In this document: piece by piece, positions 1 through 6,384 of the stretch
Layout: every line of letters begins with the position of its first letter
How positions within the stretch are numbered: the first letter of the stretch is position 1
Assembly (NCBI GenBank): GCA_964374025.1
Contig: CAYJWU010000019.1
Coordinates: forward strand, 1-19,441
DNA from: JBASTI01 sp964374025
Lineage (GTDB): Bacteria > Patescibacteriota > Minisyncoccia > Spechtbacterales > HO2-43-30
DNA: 19,441 nt
Reading direction: 5' to 3'
The notes under the pieces: generated by a model
Database searches by the model: none
Told to the model about the DNA's origin: nothing
The model's input: the letters and a program-made list of their open reading frames with translations, nothing else
Translations under genes and position numbers: made by a program

Positions 1-2
1 TT

Positions 3-131
3 GTCCTACCCTCGGCGTACCAAAACTCCGCGGGCACCACAATTCCACTATTTTTTCTGCTCATCGCCCTTGGCGTTATGACTACAGGGTACGGCGCCTT
101 TCTCCGGAACGACCGAGACGCAAAAAGATAG
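3..131 (+). CDS. C-terminal end of a membrane-anchored protein (partial)
   Basis: An open frame enters from the left edge and ends at TAG 129-131, giving 42 residues. The visible tail has one hydrophobic helix (TTIPLFFLLIALGVMTTGYGAFL) followed by a short charged end (RNDRDAKR). This is the layout of a C-terminal membrane anchor with a small cytoplasmic tail. A strong intrinsic terminator begins 4 bp after the stop, which supports this being a real gene end. The function of the rest of the protein cannot be seen. A surface or cell-wall protein is a guess from the anchor alone. Confidence 0.6.
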   Translation, partial: VLPSAYQNSAGTTIPLFFLLIALGVMTTGYGAFLRNDRDAKR

Positions 132-134
132 AGC

Positions 135-168
135 AATACCCGCTGCAACTCTGCAGCGGGTATTTTTT
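135..168 (+). terminator. Intrinsic terminator of the left-edge gene
   Basis: Perfect 12-bp stem AATACCCGCTGC/GCAGCGGGTATT with a 6-nt loop, running straight into a T tract. It lies 4 bp after the stop codon at 131. Confidence 0.93.
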
Positions 169-177
169 GGGGGGAAC

Positions 178-237
178 AAAAATAAAATGTATACACTTGT
201 AGGACGATCGTTTTCTAAGTGTATATATTTTTATTTT
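178..237. repeat. AT-rich inverted repeat centred on ACGATCGT
   Basis: The arms TATACACTT (190-198) and AAGTGTATA (217-225), flanked by AT-rich sequence that also pairs imperfectly, are symmetric about ACGATCGT (204-211). It lies between two convergent genes, so it could work as a bidirectional terminator. The same 8-bp core is the centre of two other intergenic palindromes (5402-5413 and 6056-6091). Confidence 0.6.
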
Positions 238-1390
238 AAAAAATTAAAACCTTGAGCGTCTCCTCGGCGCATTTTTGCCAGGAGAATTTCTGGGCCCGAA
301 GAAGGCCCTTTTTACTTAAGGAGTCGCTAAGTTCCTTGTCGTTTATAATCTCCTCCATCATCCAAGCAATGTCCGAAATATTAAACGGGTCCACGAGGAT
401 CGCCGCGTCTTCGACGACTTCTGGCAAGGATGAACAGCTAGATGTGATAACCGGCGTGCCTGACGCCATTGCTTCAAGCGGAGGAAAACCGAAGCCCTCG
501 TAAATACTTGGGTACACAAACAGCTCGGCGAGTTTGTATAACGCTGGCTTGTCCGTATCTTCCACAAAACCAATATAAATGATGTCGTCGCTGTATTTTG
601 AATTTTTGACGGCGCGGAATGTGTCTTTATACAGCCAGCCGGGCTTTCCGGCTATCACAAGCTTGATATCAGCTCCACTTCCGGATTCTTTGAAAATCTC
701 AAAGGCCCTCACTATGCCAAACACATTTTTGCGCGGCTCAACCGTTGAAAGCGAGAGTATAAAACGCTCGGGGAGATTGCATTTCGCCCGCACGTGCCAA
801 AGTTCCTCGCGCGTATGCGCGCGAGAGAATTCTTCGTTGATGCCGGAATACACAACATTTATTTTACGCGGATCTGCGCCGTACATATCGGAAAGATCAT
901 ACGCCGTAGATTCGGACACTGCTATAATACGGCAGGCTTCTTTTGCCTGTTTTTTCGGACTATTTAAAAAATGCCAGAGCTTGCGCCTTGCATCAAAAAA
1001 TTCAGGATAGCGCGCGAAGGATAAATCGTGAAACGTAACAACTTTTCTGCAATTTTTGCTTAGAGGCGCTGAAATAAAATGAGGGCTCCAAAATACATCG
1101 CATCCGCCAATCATTTTGTCTATCCGCGGTCTGTTCAGAAATCCAGTTGTCGCGCTGAAATACTTGTTGGGATAACTAAAAAAGTATGGCGTTACATTTA
1201 CTGACTCTCGCAAAAATTCTAAATCGGGTTTACCCTGAGCGAAGTCGAAGGGCCTGTGCGCGTTAAAAAAAAGCTTGAACTTAATATTTTGATCAAGCCG
1301 AACTAAGTGCTTCAAAAGATTTCTCGTATATTCCCCCACCCCCGTATACGCCCCGCCGGCGAGCGATCGTACATCAATGCCTATGGTCAT
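236..1390 (-). CDS. Glycosyltransferase family 4 (GT-B, group 1)
   Basis: 384-residue GT-B glycosyltransferase that probably adds a sugar from a nucleotide-sugar donor to a lipid-linked surface glycan. The N-terminal domain begins with MTIGIDVRSL and the glycine-rich TGVGEYTRNLL segment. The C-terminal donor domain has the STVEPRKN segment (about 215-222) and an EX7E motif, E298-GFGFPPL-E306, followed by AMASGTPVI. This is the standard layout of mannosyl/rhamnosyl-type GT4 enzymes; the sugar cannot be told. The start overlaps the stop of the upstream GT4 gene as ATGA (1387-1390), which suggests translational coupling. Residues about 47-56 (PFDFAQGK region) are encoded by a short palindromic repeat at 1233-1252 and look like an in-frame insertion in a poorly conserved loop. 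Confidence 0.9.
   Translation of the reverse strand: MTIGIDVRSLAGGAYTGVGEYTRNLLKHLVRLDQNIKFKLFFNAHRPFDFAQGKPDLEFLRESVNVTPYFFSYPNKYFSATTGFLNRPRIDKMIGGCDVFWSPHFISAPLSKNCRKVVTFHDLSFARYPEFFDARRKLWHFLNSPKKQAKEACRIIAVSESTAYDLSDMYGADPRKINVVYSGINEEFSRAHTREELWHVRAKCNLPERFILSLSTVEPRKNVFGIVRAFEIFKESGSGADIKLVIAGKPGWLYKDTFRAVKNSKYSDDIIYIGFVEDTDKPALYKLAELFVYPSIYEGFGFPPLEAMASGTPVITSSCSSLPEVVEDAAILVDPFNISDIAWMMEEIINDKELSDSLSKKGLLRAQKFSWQKCAEETLKVLIF
1233..1252. repeat. Short palindromic repeat inside the GT4 gene
   Basis: CCCTGAGCGAAGTCGAAGGG is an imperfect hairpin with CCCT/AGGG ends. On the coding strand it reads FDFAQG, adding residues that do not fit the GT4 domain. I recall this sequence type as a dispersed REP-like element in many genomes. 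Only one copy is seen in this window. Confidence 0.55.
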
Positions 1391-2511
1391 ATATTTTTCT
1401 GTATAAAATTTCTAATCTCTTCCTTAAACCTCTCCTTATCAAACCTCATCGCGTGTTTGCGGATGAGAACGGGGTCGAATTTCATGCTTTGGAATCTTCC
1501 TATCGCGTCTATGAGAGAGTCGCCGGTTTGCCTGTCGAAAAATATACCGTCTTCATTTTCTTTGATAATCTCAAGCGCCCCCCCGCCGCGATACGCGATT
1601 ACGGGCCGGCCGGAAGCCATGCTCTCCAGGGCCACCACGCCGAAATCCTCTTCCTGGGGAAATATGAGAGCTTGCGCGCGCGCGTAATATTCGGGAAGAT
1701 TTGGCTCCGAAACAAGTCCCAGAAACTCTATGTTTGAACGGGCCTTCTTTTCAAGTTTTTTACGATCGGGGCCGTCTCCTATAATTTTTAAACGCAAACC
1801 AAGCTGATTAAATATATCCACGGCAAGACCAAATTTTTTATACGGCACCATGCGTCCGACCATCAAAAAATAATCTTCCCGCCCCTTCGGGGCGAGGCTC
1901 GCCCCGACCGCGGTCGGGGCGTCAGGCTCACGCGCGAAAAACCTTCGCGTATTCAGGGGCGGGTAAATCACCGCGGCGTCCCTGCCGTAGTATTTTTTTA
2001 TGCGCCTGCGCACAAATTCAGAATTCGCTATAAACGCATCCACCCTTTCGGAGGACTGCGAGTCCCAAATGCGCACATAAGTCATAAAAAGAGGGCTTAG
2101 CGCTTTTATGATTCTTGGGTATCTAAACTCTCCGATGAGCTTATGGCTATTGTCCCATACGTATCTATGAGGAGTATGGCAATAAGAAATATGCACTGTA
2201 TCGGGCTTTGTAATTACTCCCTTCGCGTAGCTTCCTGAATCGGAAAGCACAAGGTCGTAATATGAGAGATCAAGCTGCTCTACGGCGTAGGGCATAAATA
2301 TAGGGAAGTACCTGTGGCGAGACGCGGCAAAAGGCATCTTCTGCAAAAAAGAGGTTTTTATCCTCCTGCCTTCAAACGCAAAACCGGTGAGCTTGGCGTC
2401 GTACACAAGCGTGTATATTGGGGCGTCGGGAAACATCTCACAAAATGCCTCAAGCACCCTCTCCGCCCCGCCGTATTGATTTAAATAATCGTGGACTAAA
2501 GCGACTTTCAT
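1387..2511 (-). CDS. Glycosyltransferase family 4 (GT-B, group 1)
   Basis: 374-residue GT4 enzyme. The N-terminus MKVALVHDYLNQYGGAERV contains the GGAE glycine-rich loop typical of WbaZ/WcaI-like mannosyltransferases. The C-terminal half has VGRMVPYKK and an EX7E motif in EDFGVVALE followed by SMASGRPVIAY. It begins 6 bp after the sugar-phosphate transferase gene and overlaps the next GT4 gene by 4 bp, so the three form an operon, probably building a lipid-linked surface polysaccharide one sugar at a time. The segment PTAVGASLAPKG, between the two Rossmann domains, is encoded by GC-rich palindromes (1881-1920) and looks like an in-frame repeat insertion. Donor and acceptor are unknown. Confidence 0.9.
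   Translation of the reverse strand: MKVALVHDYLNQYGGAERVLEAFCEMFPDAPIYTLVYDAKLTGFAFEGRRIKTSFLQKMPFAASRHRYFPIFMPYAVEQLDLSYYDLVLSDSGSYAKGVITKPDTVHISYCHTPHRYVWDNSHKLIGEFRYPRIIKALSPLFMTYVRIWDSQSSERVDAFIANSEFVRRRIKKYYGRDAAVIYPPLNTRRFFAREPDAPTAVGASLAPKGREDYFLMVGRMVPYKKFGLAVDIFNQLGLRLKIIGDGPDRKKLEKKARSNIEFLGLVSEPNLPEYYARAQALIFPQEEDFGVVALESMASGRPVIAYRGGGALEIIKENEDGIFFDRQTGDSLIDAIGRFQSMKFDPVLIRKHAMRFDKERFKEEIRNFIQKNI
1881..1920. repeat. Pair of GC-rich palindromes inside the second GT4 gene
   Basis: GCCCCTTCGGGGC (1881-1893) and the perfect 20-bp palindrome GCCCCGACCGCGGTCGGGGC (1901-1920) sit side by side. The frame stays open across them and they encode an alanine/proline/glycine-rich linker. GC content is far above that of the surrounding gene. 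Confidence 0.65.
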
Positions 2512-2517
2512 AGTTAT

Positions 2518-3900
2518 CTAATAGTCTGTTCTTCCGAGTATCAATATCCCGAGCGTTTTTAGGAGTATAGCGACATCTTTCTTGAGCGACCAGTTTTCTA
2601 TGTAGTAGCGATCGAGTTTTACTTCTTCCTCAAAGGGAAGCTGCTCTGCGCCGGATATTTGAGCAAAGCCGGTGACGCCGGATTTTATGGCAAGAACCTT
2701 TTTATGATGGCGTGCGTACCGCGCAATCTCCCCCGGCTCATGCGGACGCGGGCCTACCAAACTTATGTCGCCTTTTAGCACATTAAAAATCTGGGGGAGT
2801 TCGTCTACGCGCTTTGAGCGGATGAGCCGCCCCACTTTTGTAATGCGAGGGTCATCTTTCATCTTAAAAAGAGGCCCGTCTCCGCGTTCGTTCTCCGCGG
2901 CAAAATACTCTCTGTACTCGTGCGCCCCGTCTATCATTGAACGGAATTTTAATAGACCAAACTCCTTGCCCCGGCTCACGCGAGTCAATCTCACAAAGAC
3001 AGGGCCTTTGGTCTCCCATTTAATCAATAGAGCTACAGCAATAAATACCGGACTTAAAATTGGCAGCAAAAAAATGGCTCCCGCGATATCTGACATTCGC
3101 TTCATGACAACTCCCCAACCCTCAAGATTTGTCCTTTTGAGCTCTATAAGCGGATTGCCATTTAAAATATCTATATCAATATTCCGCGAAACAGCGCCGA
3201 AGAAATCCGGCACAAATTTAAGGTCAATGCGCATATCCTCGCAAAAATTTATAAGATCAACAACAGCGCTTCTTTCAAAGTTCTGATTGGCAAGGATGAC
3301 TTTTTGAGCTCCGGGGTTCTTTACGATATTTTTTATATTTTCCAAATCTATATTCAGCACATGGCCAAGAATAGAATAGCCGAGATAGGGATTTGTTTCT
3401 ATCTCCTGCTTTATAAGATTTGCCTGCTCGCCTTCGCCGACAATAAGCACCCTCTCAACTCCAAATCCGCGTTTTGCCATGAGGACTCTGCGTATTTTTG
3501 CGGCACAGAGACGCCCGGCAGTAACAAATATTATCCCGAATGACCATGCCGCAAGCATAATAAAACGGGAGTCAAACCATTCGCGCTTAAAAAACATAAA
3601 TATGATAATCAACATCATGCCTGCGGATATTGAAACTACGACTTGGAAAAACTCTTCAATCTGACTACGCCTTACTTTAATACGATAAAGACCAGATACC
3701 GCGAAAATAACCACAAAAAACGCCGTGAGCGCCCCTGCCAAAGTAAGATAATATACAATCGGCAAATCAAAAAGCACGGGCCGGAAGTTCGCGACAATAG
3801 GGCTCAGCCGCAAAAAATAGGCGGCAAGACCCGCCGCCATCAACATCAAAAAATCTACCGGCACAAGAGCAACATTAAAGAGGAAGTCAGCTTTTCGCAT
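2518..3900 (-). CDS. Polyprenyl-phosphate sugar-phosphate transferase (WbaP/EpsE-like)
   Basis: 460-residue membrane enzyme that transfers a sugar-1-phosphate from a nucleotide sugar to undecaprenyl phosphate, the first step of lipid-linked glycan assembly. The N-terminal part (about 1-130) has four to five hydrophobic helices. Next comes a nucleotide-binding-like central region (VERVLIVGEGEQA, about 148-160). The C-terminal catalytic domain (about 266-460) carries KRMSDIAGAIFLLP, the LLKFRSM element, DDPRITKVGRLIRSKRVDELPQ and DISLVGPRP, all hallmarks of the bacterial sugar transferase family (Pfam PF02397). It is first in a three-gene operon with two GT4 enzymes. A TACAAT -10-like box at 3909-3914 would place the transcript start only a few bases before the ATG, so the message may be nearly leaderless, though AGGA lies just before the start. 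Confidence 0.93.
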   Translation of the reverse strand: MRKADFLFNVALVPVDFLMLMAAGLAAYFLRLSPIVANFRPVLFDLPIVYYLTLAGALTAFFVVIFAVSGLYRIKVRRSQIEEFFQVVVSISAGMMLIIIFMFFKREWFDSRFIMLAAWSFGIIFVTAGRLCAAKIRRVLMAKRGFGVERVLIVGEGEQANLIKQEIETNPYLGYSILGHVLNIDLENIKNIVKNPGAQKVILANQNFERSAVVDLINFCEDMRIDLKFVPDFFGAVSRNIDIDILNGNPLIELKRTNLEGWGVVMKRMSDIAGAIFLLPILSPVFIAVALLIKWETKGPVFVRLTRVSRGKEFGLLKFRSMIDGAHEYREYFAAENERGDGPLFKMKDDPRITKVGRLIRSKRVDELPQIFNVLKGDISLVGPRPHEPGEIARYARHHKKVLAIKSGVTGFAQISGAEQLPFEEEVKLDRYYIENWSLKKDVAILLKTLGILILGRTDY

Positions 3901-3947
3901 TTCCTGATATTGTAGCTATTTGCGAGCAAAAAGAGAAGAGCGCCAAC

Positions 3948-3971
3948 AAAAAAGCTATCGTTGTGATAGCT
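3948..3971 (-). terminator. Intrinsic terminator overlapping the stop of the NlpC/P60-like gene
   Basis: On the minus strand AGCTATC/GATAGCT form a 7-bp stem with a 5-nt loop, followed by six Ts. The TAG stop codon of the gene (3955-3957) lies inside the stem. Confidence 0.8.
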
Positions 3972-4488
3972 TTAGCACCGGACGTTTTACCTTAAACAAC
4001 CAATACTCCTTTTCTGACTTCGCAAAATCCTCAAATTGCCAGACACAAGATGGGCCGGGTTTCGGAAGATGAAGGAACAAACCACTCCTATAATCGTCAT
4101 GACTCGGTCCGATATATACTGCCTGATGGAATTTCTTAAGTTCATTGATGTCATTTTCTGGAAGTTCGTGGAAATTTTTGACCTCTTCGATCAGTTTATG
4201 CGGATCAGCGCCTTTGGGTAAAAATAAAAAACAGTCATAGGGCTCATAAGGCGCCTCATTTACTTCTACGGTAAAATTCGTGTCATGCCACATCTCTATT
4301 GACCGCATCTGATCAACATGGAACCCTCTTTTTCTCCGTATCCCTGATGAAAAAAGTTCGCAGTTGGCACCAAGTTTTGGATTGTTAACAAACTCTTGGA
4401 CAGACGTATTTCCCGGATGACGCGAAGCCACGTATGGAACGCCGAGGAATTCGGTCAGATCAACTCCTTCTACGATTAGCTTTCCCAT
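3955..4488 (-). CDS. Putative NlpC/P60-like cysteine hydrolase
   Basis: 177-residue protein without signal peptide or membrane helix. Its elements resemble a divergent NlpC/P60 papain-like domain. C43 in GANCELFSSG could be the nucleophile. H121 in HQAVYIG resembles the family's H-x-G-[IV]-Y-x-G strand. H140 in LFLHLPKPG resembles the later 'H-A/H-L' strand. NlpC/P60 enzymes cleave peptidoglycan peptides or act as amidases/acyltransferases. The assignment is inferred from motif spacing and needs a profile search. A clear ribosome-binding site (GGAGGA) lies about 7 bp before the ATG. The gene stands alone, between its own terminator and a divergent promoter region holding a long inverted repeat. 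Confidence 0.5.
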   Translation of the reverse strand: MGKLIVEGVDLTEFLGVPYVASRHPGNTSVQEFVNNPKLGANCELFSSGIRRKRGFHVDQMRSIEMWHDTNFTVEVNEAPYEPYDCFLFLPKGADPHKLIEEVKNFHELPENDINELKKFHQAVYIGPSHDDYRSGLFLHLPKPGPSCVWQFEDFAKSEKEYWLFKVKRPVLKLSQR

Positions 4489-4505
4489 GATATTCCTCCC
4501 CTCTA

Positions 4506-4597
4506 TAACTCCCCCTAGCCCCCTCTTACATTAAGAGGGGGGACTTTCTTGATAGCCCCCTCTCTTAAGGTAAGAGAGGGGGAAGGGGGGTGAGTTA
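4506..4597. repeat. 92-bp nested inverted repeat (MITE/REP-like)
   Basis: Outer arms begin with TAACTC and end with GAGTTA. Inside are two hairpins: CCCCCTCTTA...AAGAGGGGGG and the perfect 12-bp stem CCCCCTCTCTTA-AGG-TAAGAGAGGGGG. It lies between two divergent genes, so a terminator role is unlikely. Its form is that of a palindromic repeat or non-autonomous mobile element. No other copy is seen in this window. Confidence 0.7.
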
Positions 4598-4623
4598 TGA
4601 AAAACTTTAAAATGTGCTATTAT
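4595..4623 (+). promoter_or_regulatory. Putative extended -10 promoter of the CofE-like gene
   Basis: TGCTATTAT (4615-4623) is an extended -10 element. The -35 region (TTATGA, 4595-4600, 17 bp away) is weak. The transcript would start near 4630, about 20 nt before the ATG at 4651. Confidence 0.5.
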
Positions 4624-4650
4624 GTACCAGCAACTCTAGCATAATTGCTC

Positions 4651-5388
4651 ATGATAATCAAGCCAATCAAAACTCGCCCCTTTCTTCCGCCGAAAGACGA
4701 TTTATTTGAGTTGCTCGCCAAATTAAATCTCAAAGAACGCTCCATCGTAGTCATCACCTCGAAAATCGTTTCCATTTGGCAGGGAAGGTGCATAAAGGCA
4801 GAAGAAGTGAAGGACAAAGATGATCTTATTCGCAAAGAGGCCGAGCTTTATCTTCCGCGCGAAAAAGTACCGAGGGGCTACGTCATGCTCACGATGAAAC
4901 ATAATATCATGATCCCAACTGCCGGCATAGACGAGAGTAATGCCAATGGCTATTATATCCTTTGGCCGGAAAAGCCATTTGAAACCGCGAAAAAAATTTA
5001 TAACTTTATAAAAAAAGAGTACGAGCTTAAAAAATTTGGCGTAATAATTTCGGACAGCCATACTGTGCCTCTGCGCTGGGGCACAATGGGAATTGCCCTC
5101 TCGTACTGGGGCTTTTGGCCGCTAAAAGATTACCGCGGGAAAAAAGATATTTTCGGCCGAAAATTAAAGATAACGCAGTCAAATATCGCTGACGCGCTCG
5201 CAACTGCGGCAGTATGCGTCATGGGCGAAGGAAAAGAGCAAACCCCAATAGCCATTATAGAAGGTATGGACTTTATACAATTCGGCAAATTCAATTTCCT
5301 CAAAAAAAATCCACTAGCAATAAGCCGAAATCGCGACATCTACGGCCCGCTCTTGAACGCGATGGAGTGGAAAAAATGTAAAAAGTAA
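4651..5388 (+). CDS. CofE-like coenzyme F420:L-glutamate ligase family protein
   Basis: 245 residues from the ATG at 4651; a TTG two codons earlier is also in frame. The family (CofE/FbiB-N) joins glutamate to the lactyl phosphate of F420-0 using GTP. Matching elements are the IVVITSKIVSIWQGR segment near the N-terminus, the central ISDSHTVPLRWGTMGIALSYWG block, and the C-terminal DALATAAVCVMGEG segment. CPR genomes often carry such proteins without an F420 pathway, so the true substrate is probably another gamma-glutamyl ligation, and the F420 name gives only the family. The gene is divergent from the NlpC/P60-like gene and convergent with rnpB. No strong ribosome-binding site is seen. Confidence 0.8.
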   Translation: MIIKPIKTRPFLPPKDDLFELLAKLNLKERSIVVITSKIVSIWQGRCIKAEEVKDKDDLIRKEAELYLPREKVPRGYVMLTMKHNIMIPTAGIDESNANGYYILWPEKPFETAKKIYNFIKKEYELKKFGVIISDSHTVPLRWGTMGIALSYWGFWPLKDYRGKKDIFGRKLKITQSNIADALATAAVCVMGEGKEQTPIAIIEGMDFIQFGKFNFLKKNPLAISRNRDIYGPLLNAMEWKKCKK

Positions 5389-5401
5389 TTTTGCACTTTT
5401 C

Positions 5402-5413
5402 AGACGATCGTCT
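5402..5413. repeat. Palindrome AGACGATCGTCT
   Basis: Perfect 12-bp palindrome between the convergent CofE-like gene and rnpB. It shares the ACGATCGT core with palindromes at 190-225 and 6056-6091. A further TTT/AAA pairing lies outside two mismatches. Confidence 0.55.
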
Positions 5414-5450
5414 TGAAATGGTAAATTAGAACTATAATCTTGTGTCACTA

Positions 5451-5489
5451 ACTAAAACAACCCCCATGTAACATCAGGGTTGTTTTAGT
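5451..5489 (-). terminator. Terminator of rnpB (probably bidirectional)
   Basis: Perfect 13-bp inverted repeat ACTAAAACAACCC/GGGTTGTTTTAGT with a 13-nt loop, just after the rnpB 3' end and 60 bp after the convergent CofE-like gene. Runs of A and T on each side allow action in both directions. Confidence 0.75.
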
Positions 5490-5494
5490 ATCCC

Positions 5495-6008
5495 AGCAAG
5501 TCTATAAGCCGAATTCTGTCCCACGCCCAAAGGCAGCAAAGCTGCCAATGTGGCGGGGCGAGGTTATCTATCTGGACATAGTGTTGCCACTATGCCTCAA
5601 GCGTCGCTCTCCGATTTGAATCGGAGCACGGACTTGCACCGGGTGGGGTTTTCCACTTATGTATGTTGCCATACGCAAGATGCGAGTTATCCCGCAACTT
5701 TTCACCTTTCCCCGCCTGCATGCGTTAGCTTGCGGCGGGTAGTATAGTCTCTGTGGCACCCCGCCTAAAGCCCCGCAACGGCGGGGCATTATGGCGGGCC
5801 CGCCTGCTTCCCGCCAACAGTTGTGGCGGGTTGCGGCGGGTTTCCCTATTGANNNNNNNNNNNNNNNNNNNNNNNNNNNNNNNNNNNNNNNNNNNNNNNN
5901 NNNNNNNNNNNNNNNNNNNNNNNNNNNNNNNNNNNNNNNNNNNNNNNNNNNNGGTGTTCGGACTTTCCTGGGGGTACAGTCTTGTACCCCCCAACCTCGC
6001 GACTTGCT
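5495..6008 (-). ncRNA. rnpB: RNase P RNA, with an internal 100-N gap
   Basis: This is the catalytic RNA of RNase P, which trims the 5' leader from pre-tRNAs. On the minus strand the 5' region contains the signature GGAAAGTCCGAACACC and the 3' region contains GACAGAATTCGGCTTATAGAC. The ends AGCAAGTC (6001-6008) and GACTTGCT (5495-5502) pair as helix P1, which fixes the boundaries. GTGCCACAGAGACTA and the GGTGAAAAGTTGCGGGATAA segment match the conserved core. The gap (5853-5952, true length unknown) falls in a variable helix region next to nested GC-rich palindromes (5713-5850), which probably broke the assembly. A near-consensus promoter lies upstream and a terminator downstream. Translated frames across this stretch are meaningless. 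Confidence 0.95.
5853..5952. other. Assembly gap (100 N) inside rnpB
   Basis: A run of exactly 100 Ns is a placeholder for unknown length. It is bordered on the left by palindromic GGCGGG/CCCGCC sequence. Confidence 0.95.
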
Positions 6009-6019
6009 GAGATAGCAGT

Positions 6020-6048
6020 ATATTATCACAAATATTAGTAACAGTCAA
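6020..6048 (-). promoter_or_regulatory. Promoter of rnpB
   Basis: On the minus strand, -35 TTGACT (6043-6048) and -10 TAATAT (6020-6025) are separated by 17 bp. The predicted start coincides with the first bases of the P1 helix. Confidence 0.88.
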
Positions 6049-6055
6049 ATTTGTA

Positions 6056-6091
6056 ATATACAAATACTCACGATCGTGAGTATTTGTATAT
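6056..6091. repeat. Perfect 36-bp palindrome upstream of rnpB
   Basis: ATATACAAATACTCACGA is followed immediately by its exact reverse complement. The centre is CACGATCGTG. It lies just upstream of the rnpB promoter and about 70 bp beyond the end of the ParB-like gene. It could be an operator, a partition-type binding site or a cruciform. The terminator of the ParB-like gene is a separate hairpin. Confidence 0.85.
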
Positions 6092-6123
6092 GCCGCATTA
6101 TACAATAAAGTTCCCCGCACATG

Positions 6124-6153
6124 AAAAAAAACCCCGCGACACTAGCCGCAGGG
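6124..6153 (-). terminator. Intrinsic terminator after the ParB-like gene
   Basis: On the minus strand CCCTGCG/CGCGGGG form a 7-bp stem (one T-G pair) followed by eight Ts. It lies 9 bp beyond the stop of the shifted frame at 6163, which supports that frame as the natural gene end. Confidence 0.85.
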
Positions 6154-6162
6154 CATATACTT

Positions 6163-6384
6163 TTAAGACACACAACCCTCACATTTCACAAGAATATTCT
6201 CGGCCTCTTCGGCTTCTTGAAACGAAAGAACGGTTCTCATATGCTCAAGCACTCGCTTTTCTAGATCAACCAATTCACGGAACGCATGTCTGGGATTTCG
6301 GCGAAGCCACGGAGAATCCTCCGGCTCCAACTTCCCGCTCTCAAACAGGTGAAGAAGTCGTTTGAGAAGGCAATGCCGCCCCAA
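6163..6384 (-). pseudogene. C-terminal tail of the ParB-like gene in a shifted frame
   Basis: 73 residues in the -1 frame relative to the ParB-like gene, overlapping its last 124 bp. The shifted frame looks more protein-like (HAFRELVDLEKRVLEHMRTV then SFQEAEEAEN) than the in-frame end of the ParB gene, has only a TTG to start from, and stops 9 bp before a terminator. The simplest reading is one gene whose true C-terminus is here, with one base missing around the TTTTGGGG run (plus strand 6379-6386), either as a sequencing error or a mutation. It could also be a separate small gene, but no ribosome-binding site supports that. Confidence 0.55.

Noticed and set aside
5550..6029. Several overlapping open frames on both strands between 5550 and 6029
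   Set aside because: They lie inside RNase P RNA or run through Ns; the RNA signatures and P1 pairing explain the sequence.
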